64,000 nt of DNA from Solirubrobacterales bacterium (GTDB lineage: Bacteria > Actinomycetota > Thermoleophilia > Solirubrobacterales > 70-9): assembly GCA_025964255.1 (NCBI GenBank), contig JAOPZF010000200.1, positions 1 through 64,000 of the forward strand, written 5' to 3'. The notes beneath the pieces are model-generated. The model had not been told where the DNA came from and made no database searches. It saw only the letters and a list, made by a program, of their open reading frames with translations. Below, piece by piece: positions 36,060-45,756 of the stretch. How positions within the stretch are numbered: the first letter of the stretch is position 1; each line of letters starts with the position of its first letter. A program made the position numbers and the translations under genes.

Positions 36060-36345
36060 TTCGTTTGTCGCCGCCTCTTCGATCGAAACTCCTCCATCCT
36101 TGAGCGGTAGCTGATTAGTCGAGCAACATATTCGTTTCGAACATCCAGCTCCGATCGGAGGTCCGAGTGAGCGCCAGCAACGACGCGTGGCGCCGGGGCC
36201 ATCTGCGAGACGATCTAGACAAAAGGACCCCAACGTTGAGCCTGAGAAGGGCCGTTGTGTAGACGCCGAAGAGGCCGGATGTAGGCCCGGCCACTAACTG
36301 CCGCTCCTCGCCTGTGCCGCTAAGCGCAAGGGAGACAACAGAACC

Positions 36346-39300
36346 TTATGAGCCCTGGCGTGCGGTCTCGGCGGCTGGCATCCCGCAGAAGCGCATGAAG
36401 TCACACTCTTCGCAGCGACTGTGCAACCTGTCGTCGCGCGGTTTGCGCGTGGGTCCCGACTCGAACGTTCGTTCCTTTATCGATCGGGCGGTGCCGGCGA
36501 CGACGTGGCGTGCCTCCGCCAACGCATCGTCGTCGAGGGGGACCTTGAGCTCGCGACGGTCCGGGTCAGCCTCGCCGAGATACCGCACCAAACCTTGTTC
36601 GGGCTCGTACTCGAGCTCCTTCTTCGCGGCGACGCCGTAGAGGCTGATCTGCAGCTGCATCTCCTCGCGGTCGAGTTTCGAGCTGACGTCTGACTCGGGT
36701 TCACCGGACTTGAAGTCGACCAAGGTCACGGTCGGAGGGTCATCGTGTCTGACCAGATCGATCGCTCCGGAGATCAGCACCTGCTCCTCCTCGATCAGCG
36801 TCTCGAACTCCCGCTCAGGCTCGAATTCGAGCTCGGCCAACTCGGTGGCGTAGTTCAGGACGTAGTCGGAGACGATCTCAAGGCCGCGGTTCTGCATACG
36901 TTCGAGCGGCTCTCCGGTCGTGTAACGGAGGTAGAACAGACCGGCGTCAACAAGTTTCTCGAGCTCGGGGCGTAGCTGTCCGGAATCGTTAATTGCGATC
37001 TCCGACCAACGCGCCGGTTCGGAGTGAATCGCGCGCAGCAGGTTGTGGACGCCGCGCCCATAGCCAAAGGCCTGGTCGATCGTCGGTGCAAACCCCAGCA
37101 CCTTGCGCAGATAGAAGTCGTGTGGACACTCAAGGTAGTAGCGCAGATCGGAGAACGTGCTGACGAGTCGGTTCTCGCGCTTGGGGGCGGCCTCGACCAA
37201 CCGGACCGGACCGATTGCGAGATCCATGTCGAAGGTCTCGCCTCCGACCTCCTCGATCAAACCTTGGACGGCTTTGAAAAAAGGCGACGACTTCCCTGAG
37301 CAGGTGACTGCCAGGAACCGCTCTGCACGGGTCAGGGCGACGTACATGAGCCGCCGCTCGTTGTCGAGGTTCTCGTTGTCGGCGAGTTCGGCCGGGTCAA
37401 TTTTGTCAAAAACCGGCGACTCAAAGGGCAGACTCTCGACCCGTTTGGCAAAGGAACTCGGGAAGCGTCGCGAACAGACGTCGGCGAGGAAGACGGCTGC
37501 GTACTCTGCCCCCTTCACCGAGTGCACCGTGCTGATCGTCACGGCTTCGGGCTGCTCAAGGAGCGGCGCCTCTTCCAGGCGGGCCTGCTGAGGGGCCCAG
37601 TTCCCGAGCGCGACGACCTGATAGGTGAAGTCTGAGGGCGAGGTCCATCCCGGCGTCTCCATGCTCTGGACCAAGGCACTCAGTGCTCCGAGGTGGAACA
37701 TGGCAGTGTCGCCGCGAGGACCGCTCCCGTCCCAGGCATGAACTCCTGCCTCGGAGAGGATCAGGTGAAAGATTTCCTGGGGGAAGACCCGCCGAACCTT
37801 GCCGGTTCTAGCTAGGAATGCGCGCAGGTCGGGCGTTGCCAACATCTCTCTCTCGGCCTTGGAGGCGCCGATCTCCTTCTCGATGCGCGCCCGGAAGAGC
37901 CTCGCCGCCAGCATCAGACGGTAGGCGACGTCGTCCACGACAAGGAGGCCGTCGGACGCAAGTGCGGCTGCGGCGGCACGTAACACCGCCTCCGGTATCG
38001 GCTCGCAGTCGAGGACCTGGGTGATCCGCCCCGGGAGGGAACGCGGATCTTTGGAGTTGCCGTAGAACTTCTCGATTCCGGCCATCACTGCGAGGGCCGC
38101 CATGACGAAAAGGATCTCGGGCTGCGAGAAGAGGTCGCCGCCGGTGAACACCGCCGGGATCCCCTTGGCCTGGAGCGCCCTCATGTAGGTGCGGGCATCG
38201 GTCCCCGAACGGATGAGGATTGCGACGTCGGCGAAGGTCAGCCCCCTCTCCTCCCCCGCGGCGACGTCCATCGCGGCACCGAGACCTGCCTGAGGATCGG
38301 CGAGAGTGAGGATCTTCTCGGCGATCCAATCCGCCTCGTCAGTGCGCTCCTCGAAAGCCAGCGCGGCGATATGACCGTCGGCCTCGTCCTCGCGGGAGGT
38401 CCGCCCGTGCTCCATGTCGGGGCTGCTCATAGACTGGACTGCGCCGATCGAGGCAGCCCAGCGGTTGGCGATCTCGATGATCCGAGGGGTCGAGCGGAAG
38501 TTGTGGGTCAACTCGATGACCTCGCCGTAGGGCTCAGCGCTCAGCTCTTCGAAGATGTCAGCCATGATCTCGACCCGACCGCCGCGCCACGCAAAGATCG
38601 CCTGGCGGTGATCTCCGACACAGGTCAGGTGTCCGGTCTCACCGAGGATCGCCGCTATGACCCGGCTCTGCACCTGGTTGATGTCCTGCACCTCATCGAC
38701 GACTAGGTGTGAGGTTCGCTCCCGCAGCGCTTCGATCAATCCCTCGTCGCGACGAAGCAGCCGCAGGAGCTCCGACTGGGAAGTGCTGTGGTCGAGGAAA
38801 CGGCGACAACGCTCGAAGGCGTAGAGCCGACCGGCGGCAAGCTCGAAAGCCTCGGCCACATCACCGACACCGACGTCGGTTTTCATCTCGGCGCCATGAC
38901 ACCAATCACGCTCATCTCCAAGACGCGCCGGAGGCGTCGGCGTCGGCAGTACGACCTCGAGCTCGTCGTACTCGTTCAGGAGGTCATACGCTTTCAGAAA
39001 GCGACTGATCGTCGCGAACTGACCGACTTTTTTGCCACTCTCGGCGCTCATCGCCGATTGCAATTTCGGGAGACCCAGGGTGCCGTGATAGCCGCGCTGA
39101 ACGAGCGCCACTCGCGCCCCCTCCTCGAGCACATCGAGGTTGTGGTACTCGTCCGAGGCCAGGTCGCGGAGCATTTTCACGCAGAAGCCGTGGATGGTCC
39201 CGACGTACATGTCCCCGAGCGTCACGTCCTCTCCGACCGGAGTCACCCGCTCGACGAACTGTCGGATTCGAAACTGCATCTCCTCCGCCGCGCGGCGAGT

Positions 39301-39492
39301 GAAAGTGAAGGCGACAATCCGGCTCTTCGGCACACCATCGACGGCGACCCACCATGCAATGCGTCGAGCCATGACGTCCGTCTTGCCCGATCCCGCTCCG
39401 GCCACGACCATCAACTTGCGCTGCGGTGACTGAACGGCCTCGGCCTGACTGGCCGTAAGACCGTCGAGCAAGATTGACGCGGGATTGGTCAC
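36346..39492 (-). CDS. UvrD/AddA-like helicase fused to PD-(D/E)XK RecB-type nuclease with candidate Fe-S cysteines
   Basis: VVAGAGSGKTDVMARR; AFTFTRRAAEEMQ; LVVDEVQDINQVQ; FLADVCSRRFPSSF; TVTLVDFKSGEP; CX2CX5C in SRCEECDFMRFCGMP plus upstream Cys. Confidence 0.9.
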   Translation of the reverse strand: MTNPASILLDGLTASQAEAVQSPQRKLMVVAGAGSGKTDVMARRIAWWVAVDGVPKSRIVAFTFTRRAAEEMQFRIRQFVERVTPVGEDVTLGDMYVGTIHGFCVKMLRDLASDEYHNLDVLEEGARVALVQRGYHGTLGLPKLQSAMSAESGKKVGQFATISRFLKAYDLLNEYDELEVVLPTPTPPARLGDERDWCHGAEMKTDVGVGDVAEAFELAAGRLYAFERCRRFLDHSTSQSELLRLLRRDEGLIEALRERTSHLVVDEVQDINQVQSRVIAAILGETGHLTCVGDHRQAIFAWRGGRVEIMADIFEELSAEPYGEVIELTHNFRSTPRIIEIANRWAASIGAVQSMSSPDMEHGRTSREDEADGHIAALAFEERTDEADWIAEKILTLADPQAGLGAAMDVAAGEERGLTFADVAILIRSGTDARTYMRALQAKGIPAVFTGGDLFSQPEILFVMAALAVMAGIEKFYGNSKDPRSLPGRITQVLDCEPIPEAVLRAAAAALASDGLLVVDDVAYRLMLAARLFRARIEKEIGASKAEREMLATPDLRAFLARTGKVRRVFPQEIFHLILSEAGVHAWDGSGPRGDTAMFHLGALSALVQSMETPGWTSPSDFTYQVVALGNWAPQQARLEEAPLLEQPEAVTISTVHSVKGAEYAAVFLADVCSRRFPSSFAKRVESLPFESPVFDKIDPAELADNENLDNERRLMYVALTRAERFLAVTCSGKSSPFFKAVQGLIEEVGGETFDMDLAIGPVRLVEAAPKRENRLVSTFSDLRYYLECPHDFYLRKVLGFAPTIDQAFGYGRGVHNLLRAIHSEPARWSEIAINDSGQLRPELEKLVDAGLFYLRYTTGEPLERMQNRGLEIVSDYVLNYATELAELEFEPEREFETLIEEEQVLISGAIDLVRHDDPPTVTLVDFKSGEPESDVSSKLDREEMQLQISLYGVAAKKELEYEPEQGLVRYLGEADPDRRELKVPLDDDALAEARHVVAGTARSIKERTFESGPTRKPRDDRLHSRCEECDFMRFCGMPAAETARQGS

Positions 39493-39844
39493 AGTTCAAT
39501 CGGCAGCCGGGAAAAGGTGCGAATCCTTCAAGGTCAACCCCGCAGCGAAGGGAGACTCCTCTTGAACGGCTGATCTTACTCAACCAATCAGGTGTCGTGG
39601 GACATTTTCCAATATGACCGGGGCACTAGCCCTGGCGCGGGTCGAACTTCGACTACCACGCGGCCCACATGGCCAAGCTCGAGCTTGAGCGAACTGTGGG
39701 GCGGGACCGTCCGGGCGCCGATCGCCATATGCCAGTGGTCGGCGGGGTCGCGCGCCAAGGCCTGCTTCTTGTGGTGGCCCGTGGGGCTCACCGACCATCA
39801 GTCCGATTAGAAGAGGAATGATGCCTGCTGCGCACGCCACTCAG

Positions 39845-41989
39845 CTATCGCTGAGGCGGGCTCTCATCCTCATCGTGGCGACCGAGCGCCTGCCGGTAAC
39901 GCTCCACGTAGCGACGCACCGACATCGGCAAGAACTGAGCCTCTCCGGGCGGAAGATGCTTGGCTCTCCGGATGCCCTGCAAGTTGGCGAGGATGATCGA
40001 CCGCAGCTCGGTATCGAGTTGACGACCCAATGCCTTACACATCTCGTGCGCGTTGAAGACGACGGCCGGGATGATCTTCACGAGCATCTTCCGCGACATG
40101 AAGTTGTGGTCGCGGTCCGCCGAGAGGCCGGTGCGATCGAGGGCGCCGACGATCAGCCGCACGTTCCGCTCGACCCGTTCGCTCGCCTGCTCGCGGCCCA
40201 TGGCCCGGAGCGACTCCATGAACTCGTAGCGGGGCGCCACGGGCGCCGGATCGCCGCCGGTGTGACCGATGTAGAAGGAGACGTAGTCGGCATGCCCGCA
40301 CATGAAGACGTAGTTCTCGTCCTCCAGGTCGGAGAACTGCGTCAGCCATGGCGGCTGGGGGAGGACGTTCGACTGATAGTCCTCTTCTTCGCGCCCCTGC
40401 TTCTTGCGGAAGAACTCGACCCAGGCGGCAGCGTCGTGATCCTCGGGGCCACGGTAGTAGTACTCGGTCAGTGAGTGGAAGGGCCGCATCACCTGGAAGG
40501 TGACGAAGTGCTGGCCCGGGCCGAGCCGGTCGTTCAGCGTCGACAGGAGCAGGCTCATCGCCTCGTTGTCGGCAATGTGCGCGGCCCGGGTCAGGTCCCA
40601 GCCTGCGTCGATCGGCTCGCCACGGGTGATCACAGAGCCGCGTGAGATGTACCAGTTGAGAACGGTGGCGAAGAGCTGGGCCTGAGTGGTCTTCACCGCC
40701 CCCGCGAAGACAACCGGGGCTGGCGCCGAGCGGACTCGGTCGAGGATGTCGCGGCTCAGGGAGATTCCCTCACGGACCATGTCTCCGTAGGCGTTATCTC
40801 GGCTGTAGTGCCCGTACTCGCGCTCCTGCGGGGTGATCGTGCCGTCGCGGAAGTGCACCCGGGGTTTCGGCAGGGTGGCCCCCGTCCCGATCGCCCGCGC
40901 GTCTCCGGAGAAGACCGCCTTGTCGGCACGCCACTGGACGACGTCGGTGGCGCACTTGGCCATGTGTTCGTATTCGGACTCCGAGAGATACCGGTACATG
41001 AAGTGGGCCATCACCATCCCGCGATTCGACTTGTCGTCGATCGCGCTGCGGCTCATCGGCACCGAGTAATAGGGCCGCTCGCCCTGCGCCAGGCGCTGGG
41101 AGGCGCCTGGCTGGACGTAGGCGACGCTGTTGTTGAAGGTCACAATCTGGCTGCCGACATCGTCGATGAATCCCTGGGCCGTATTGATCTGAAGGACGCT
41201 GGCGTAGGTGCTGCCGTCGGTGCCGGCCACAGCAGTCCGGTTCCATTCCTCCCGATCACGCACCCCGTTGACGTCGATCAGCTCGATCACACGCTCGCCG
41301 AAGACGCGCTCGGATATCTCGGCGCGGAGCAGCGCCTCATCGACACGGACCCACGGCGGCCCGGGCCTCGTCATCGTATGGGGGGCGACGAGCTCATAGG
41401 GCGCGTCGAGGGCCCGACGCGAGATCCCGAGCATCCGGTAGGCCAGGCGATGGAACTCCTTGAGCTGCCCCCTAACGCGCCCCTCGAGCTCTGGGTCGCG
41501 GAGCTCGGCGGAGGCCAACATCTCGACGTCTGCCTCGAGTTCGCGCGCCCGATCAAGCAGCAGGCCGATCATCAGTTCCCTGGGATCCTCCTCTAGCAAT
41601 GCCTCGGCGGCGCGGACCAGGGTGTCCTTGCGGCGCTCATCAAAGTACTCCCGGGCGTCGATCACCCTCGCAATCGCGTCGGTGGGCTCGAGCTCCTCCA
41701 TAAGGGCGTAGACGTCGTCGAGGCTGAGAGCCGTCTCGGGGTGGAGGTAGGGGGCGACAACGAACCGCCGCTCGCCGTCGTCGGCGGCCGCCTCTTCGAG
41801 CCGGCCGGTCGCCTGCATGCGGGCGAGGAGCTTGTAGTAGGCCTGGATCGTGACCTCGTCTCCCAGCTGCTCGCCGACGCCCGTGTAGATGTCCTTGACG
41901 CTGGCGCCGCCCTCGCCAGCAGCCCGCACGAACTCGAGGATCGTGCGTTCGCGCTCGTCGACCGAGATGCGACGCGCGGGGACGCTCAC
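39845..41989 (-). CDS. NurA-like nuclease with N-terminal winged-helix region
   Basis: VAGTDGSTYASVLQ (NurA-type DGS), TFQVMRPF, FMSRKMLVKIIPAVVFNAHEM; GTGA overlap with HerA stop. Confidence 0.65.
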   Translation of the reverse strand: MSVPARRISVDERERTILEFVRAAGEGGASVKDIYTGVGEQLGDEVTIQAYYKLLARMQATGRLEEAAADDGERRFVVAPYLHPETALSLDDVYALMEELEPTDAIARVIDAREYFDERRKDTLVRAAEALLEEDPRELMIGLLLDRARELEADVEMLASAELRDPELEGRVRGQLKEFHRLAYRMLGISRRALDAPYELVAPHTMTRPGPPWVRVDEALLRAEISERVFGERVIELIDVNGVRDREEWNRTAVAGTDGSTYASVLQINTAQGFIDDVGSQIVTFNNSVAYVQPGASQRLAQGERPYYSVPMSRSAIDDKSNRGMVMAHFMYRYLSESEYEHMAKCATDVVQWRADKAVFSGDARAIGTGATLPKPRVHFRDGTITPQEREYGHYSRDNAYGDMVREGISLSRDILDRVRSAPAPVVFAGAVKTTQAQLFATVLNWYISRGSVITRGEPIDAGWDLTRAAHIADNEAMSLLLSTLNDRLGPGQHFVTFQVMRPFHSLTEYYYRGPEDHDAAAWVEFFRKKQGREEEDYQSNVLPQPPWLTQFSDLEDENYVFMCGHADYVSFYIGHTGGDPAPVAPRYEFMESLRAMGREQASERVERNVRLIVGALDRTGLSADRDHNFMSRKMLVKIIPAVVFNAHEMCKALGRQLDTELRSIILANLQGIRRAKHLPPGEAQFLPMSVRRYVERYRQALGRHDEDESPPQR

Positions 41990-43668
41990 GACTTCTCCGT
42001 CGGCGAGGTGAACGCCCGCTTCTCGGCCCAACCATGCGCGGCGAGGTCTCCGAATATGTCCGGCGTCGCGCCGCCGTGGGTGGTCTTTCGCTCTCGCACC
42101 TGCAGCAGCGTGGCATGCCGCACGGTCTCGAAGGCGCCCGTCAGAACGCAGACGCCCTGCGGCAGCTTCGGCAGCGACCGGACCAGATCCTGGGAGGCGT
42201 CGGAGAACACGCCTTTCAAGGCGTCGAGCTGGTCGGGCTCGATCGCGTGCAGGAAGCGGGTCAGCAGGCGCTTGAGGATCGAGCGGTCGACGTCGGAGGG
42301 ACTCTGGGTGGTCAGGATCAGGCCGAGCCGATAGTGACGACCGACGCGGGCGATCTCCCGAAGCACCTGCGTGGTCACCGCTGAGTCGTCGGAGGGGGCG
42401 ACGAGGTGGAACTCGTCGATGCTCAGGACCGTGAAGGGGATCGCCCGCTGCCGGGCGAGCTGCTGCAGATCGCGCGCAACCGAGGCGCAGATCAGCCGCA
42501 GCTCGCCGATCGGCATCCCCGTGCAGTCGATGTTGATCACTGCCCCCGGGACGAGCTCCGCGGACCAGTCGAACGGCTCGCCCAGGAACGGCAGGCGCTC
42601 GAGGCTCCGGGTCCGGAGCTTGGTCGGCTCGACCGTGCGCCGGTCGGGCTGCCGATCGGGGCCTTTCCCAGTCGTCATCTCGAGCGTGAACGCGCAGTCC
42701 TCGATCTGGCCGACAAGGTCCTCGACGCCGAAGTGCTTGCGCTTCCCGTTCGCGACCTCCCGGAGGAGGACTTCATGGGAGAAGCGGAGGAGGGTCTCCA
42801 TGTTCGTCCCACGGTTGATCGAGGGGACCGCATCGACGACGTCGGCCGGGGAGAGCGCCGAGAGCGGGAGGGTGAAGCCAGCCTCGCCCGGGACCAGGTT
42901 TCGGCCGCCAAGCTCCCCCGTCGCTTGCCTCATCTCGCCGTTGACGTCGATGTTCACCTGCGGGACGCCCCAGGAGTGGAGCTCCTCGGCGAGGACGCCG
43001 CGGGTGTAGCTCTTGCCGGAGCCGATCCCCCCGCCGATGAAGATGTGGCGCTGAACGACCTCCTTCGCCGGGACGACCGGGACGTCCACGGCCCCGTAGA
43101 CAGTCCCCATGTCGAGCCCTTCCTCGGGCACCTCGCACAAGCCGAGCGCGGCCACCGTCAGCTCGGGACCGGCCTCGAAGACGCGGGCCCCTGCGAGCGG
43201 CATCGTCGAGATCGCCCGGATGTGGTCGAGCCTGCCGTCGTCGCCCAGAATCGCCTCCTCAAGCGGCTCGGCCTGGGCGAGGCGATAAATGACCGTCGAG
43301 GCTCCCTCGGTCGCGTAGGACGTCCCGAACGGGAGAGCCTCGCGGAGGGTCGAGGAGGCGGCGTCCTCGTGCGGGTTGAACTCGCGGACGTCTTCGACCC
43401 TGGCGAGCAGGAAGACGTCCTGGCCGTATTCGGCCCGGGCCTCGATGGCGACGAAGCGGCCCGGCGCGCTGAAGCGGCCCGGGTCCATCCGGAACCGGAC
43501 GGAGAAGAACGAAGGGGACGCCTCGTCACTGATTACGCGGCCGATCGCCAGTCGGCCACCGGCCGCGGGGTCCTCATCGGTCGCATCGAGGCCGATCGTC
43601 TCGACATCGGCCGGTTGTGAGGCGTCGTCGTTTGCCTGCGGACCCTGATCGGGGAATGCATCTGCCAT
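41986..43668 (-). CDS. HerA/DUF87-type ATPase
   Basis: HIFIGGGIGSGKSYTRGVLAEEL; VNIDVNGEM; FTVLSIDEFHLVAP; RLGLILTTQSPSDVD. Confidence 0.88.
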   Translation of the reverse strand: MADAFPDQGPQANDDASQPADVETIGLDATDEDPAAGGRLAIGRVISDEASPSFFSVRFRMDPGRFSAPGRFVAIEARAEYGQDVFLLARVEDVREFNPHEDAASSTLREALPFGTSYATEGASTVIYRLAQAEPLEEAILGDDGRLDHIRAISTMPLAGARVFEAGPELTVAALGLCEVPEEGLDMGTVYGAVDVPVVPAKEVVQRHIFIGGGIGSGKSYTRGVLAEELHSWGVPQVNIDVNGEMRQATGELGGRNLVPGEAGFTLPLSALSPADVVDAVPSINRGTNMETLLRFSHEVLLREVANGKRKHFGVEDLVGQIEDCAFTLEMTTGKGPDRQPDRRTVEPTKLRTRSLERLPFLGEPFDWSAELVPGAVINIDCTGMPIGELRLICASVARDLQQLARQRAIPFTVLSIDEFHLVAPSDDSAVTTQVLREIARVGRHYRLGLILTTQSPSDVDRSILKRLLTRFLHAIEPDQLDALKGVFSDASQDLVRSLPKLPQGVCVLTGAFETVRHATLLQVRERKTTHGGATPDIFGDLAAHGWAEKRAFTSPTEKS

Positions 43669-43765
43669 TTGGCGTCTCCTCGCTTGATTAACCCGTTGCC
43701 GGTTAGAGGTTAACGCCGCCCTTCGGACGGATTAAAATTCGTCTGCGCTGCAAACGTTGGAGTTA

Positions 43766-45043
43766 CTAATCCAAAGCTCCGACCGAGTCCAATTGGGACG
43801 CGAGGTGGCGGCCGATCGACTCGGCGAGGGGAAGCGGGAACGCGTTGCCAACCAGACGCTCCTGCAGCGCGCCGTGGCCTACGAAGGAGAAGTCGTCCTC
43901 GATTCCCTGCAGGCGGGCGGCCTCGCGGACAGTGATCGTCCGCGACTCGAGCGGATGCGTGAAGCGGCCGCACCCCGCGTTGTGGAAGTTGGTGGTGATC
44001 GTCCGCGAAAGGCCCCGCCGGTGCAGCCTGGCGTAAGCCTGGCTGTAGTAGCGACGCTCGGTCTTCAGCCTGTCCCCCTCAGGGATCGACGCCAGTCGGG
44101 CCACCGTCTCCTCGGCGTGGCCCCAGGCCTCGTGGTTCGCGGGGTCGCGCTCCCCCGCCCCCAAGGCGATCGCGTATTCGCTGGGGGTCGCGACCGGGAC
44201 CCCTCGGCCCGGGTCCAACGAAGGCAGATCGCCGATTGCATCCCATACCGTGATTAGGTTCCGGAGGAGGTCCGGTCGGGGCGGGAGCCCGTCGGCTGGG
44301 TCGTAGCGTTCCTCATGCCTCGCTCCGATCTGCGGGCTCGCGCCCAAGGTCTTGGCGAGATTCGCCGCCGTCGGCGTAACGAGGTCGCCGAGGCCGTAGG
44401 CGAACACCTCGGCGCTTCCCAGGTGACTGGCCGGGGGAAGCGTCGGCTCGACGCCGAGCTCACGGTCGATGCCGATCACCACCGCCCGTTCCCGCGTCTG
44501 TGGCAGGCCGTGAAGTGCCGCGTTCACGATCCCGGCTTTGATCGCGAAACGCCCTTCAAGCGCCTCTTCCTGTGCCCGGAGCTCCTCCCTACGAAGAATT
44601 GCTGGCACGTTCTCCATGACGAAGAACCGCGGAGTCAGCCTCCGAACTACATCGAAGAACGAGGCGAGGAGCCTGTTGCGCTCATCATCACCTCGTCGAC
44701 GGCCAGCGGCGGAAAAACCTTGGCACGGCGGGCATCCGACAACTCCTGAGATCTCACGACCGTCGGCACACTCCAACAGCTGGGCGATCTCCAGCTCGGC
44801 GACGTCTGCGGCAAGATAATCGACGTGAGAATGGTTGCGCTCCCAGTTGCGTCGGGCGTCGAGATCGATGTCGACGAGCGCTAGAGGCTCGAAGCGATTC
44901 GTCCGCTCGAATCCACGCGCCACACAGCCGATCCCGGCGAAGAGATCGACGAAGCCGGCCTTTACCGCGGTATTGGCCTCGGAGTTGCCATCGGGCCGCG
45001 GCGAGACGGTTGGATTGTCACGCTCAAGAACCATTGGTGCCAT
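43766..45043 (-). CDS. DNA (cytosine-5-)-methyltransferase (Dcm-type)
   Basis: GFVDLFAGIGCVARGFER; GCPPCQGFSAAGRRRGDDERN; FVMENVPAIL; LPQTRERAVVIGI; VGNAFPLPLAESIGRHLA. Confidence 0.92.
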   Translation of the reverse strand: MAPMVLERDNPTVSPRPDGNSEANTAVKAGFVDLFAGIGCVARGFERTNRFEPLALVDIDLDARRNWERNHSHVDYLAADVAELEIAQLLECADGREISGVVGCPPCQGFSAAGRRRGDDERNRLLASFFDVVRRLTPRFFVMENVPAILRREELRAQEEALEGRFAIKAGIVNAALHGLPQTRERAVVIGIDRELGVEPTLPPASHLGSAEVFAYGLGDLVTPTAANLAKTLGASPQIGARHEERYDPADGLPPRPDLLRNLITVWDAIGDLPSLDPGRGVPVATPSEYAIALGAGERDPANHEAWGHAEETVARLASIPEGDRLKTERRYYSQAYARLHRRGLSRTITTNFHNAGCGRFTHPLESRTITVREAARLQGIEDDFSFVGHGALQERLVGNAFPLPLAESIGRHLASQLDSVGALD

Positions 45044-45323
45044 GCGCCCATAGTCAAGCGGAGCTGGCACCAACCCGCGAGGCAGAGGAGATTGCTGGTG
45101 GCTTCCTCGCGAAAATGGCCAGCCATTTCACGGCCTCAAGAAAGCCGTGGGCGAGCGCCTCAAACCCGGCGGCTGATCACCTGGCACTTTTCGGCCCTGG
45201 TGCCAGAAACGACCACATATCGCCGCATAAAGGCACCAATCGCGATTTCGGTGACCTACGCGATCGTCGCAAAGTTGCTGCAAATCCAGGTATTTTTGGA
45301 ATCTCAGAAGAGTCTGAGCGCCA

Positions 45324-45370
45324 ATCGCACCCAGGAGGTCGGCGGTTCGAATCCGCCTAGCTCCATCGCC
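45324..45370 (+). repeat. attR: attR: displaced tRNA-Ala 3' fragment, 47-bp direct repeat
   Basis: Identical to 9641-9687; 5' half of tRNA missing. Confidence 0.92.
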
Positions 45371-45623
45371 TCGAAGCCCCTGCAAACGGGGCAAGTCGGA
45401 TTCCGGGGAGCGCTTCGAACCGGCCGCTGATTCCCCTTCACTTTCGGCACTAGCGCCCAAAGTGCATCGGATATGCGGGGGTGTGCGCGGATGTCGGCGG
45501 ATTACGACTGGCTTCGTCGGCGGGGCCAGAGCTATGAGGAGAAATTCAAGCAACTTGGAAGGCACCGGCAAAGCACAGGTCACGGCCGTCTGCCTGGGAA
45601 GCTGATCCAAAGAAGGTGGAGGT

Positions 45624-45653
45624 GGGTCCTCGACCACATCCGGCCGAGGACCC
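45624..45653. terminator. Inverted repeat, candidate terminator downstream of the mycofactocin operon
   Basis: GGGTCCTCG-12 nt-CGAGGACCC beyond the 3' end of the minus-strand SDR gene; no clear U-tract. Confidence 0.4.
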
Positions 45654-45756
45654 AGGACGTCAGGAGCCCTTGCCGATGGCGGCAGTCGGCATGGTCGGCT
45701 GCTTGCCGTTGATCTGAAGCACGTTCCCCCCCTTGCCCTCGCGGGTTATGGAGGTC

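Larger units (their letters stand above)
9641..45370. mobile_element. Integrative (probably conjugative or mobilizable) element in tRNA-Ala, ~35.7 kb
   Basis: 47-bp direct repeat of tRNA 3' end at both ends; internal tyrosine recombinase; coupled ATPase and Replic_Relax-like genes; defense and biosynthetic cargo. Confidence 0.9.

Noticed and set aside
36346-39492. Host AddA/RecB recombination gene rather than cargo
   Set aside because: No AddB/RecC partner is present and it lies inside the att-bounded element beside HerA-NurA-Dcm; cargo interpretation preferred though not proven
45324-45370. Second tRNA-Ala gene
   Set aside because: Only the 3' portion is present; D-arm and 5' acceptor strand are missing, so it is the attR remnant
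45128-45637. 169-aa minus ORF crossing attR
   Set aside because: Translates through the tRNA remnant; no domain and no plausible operon context
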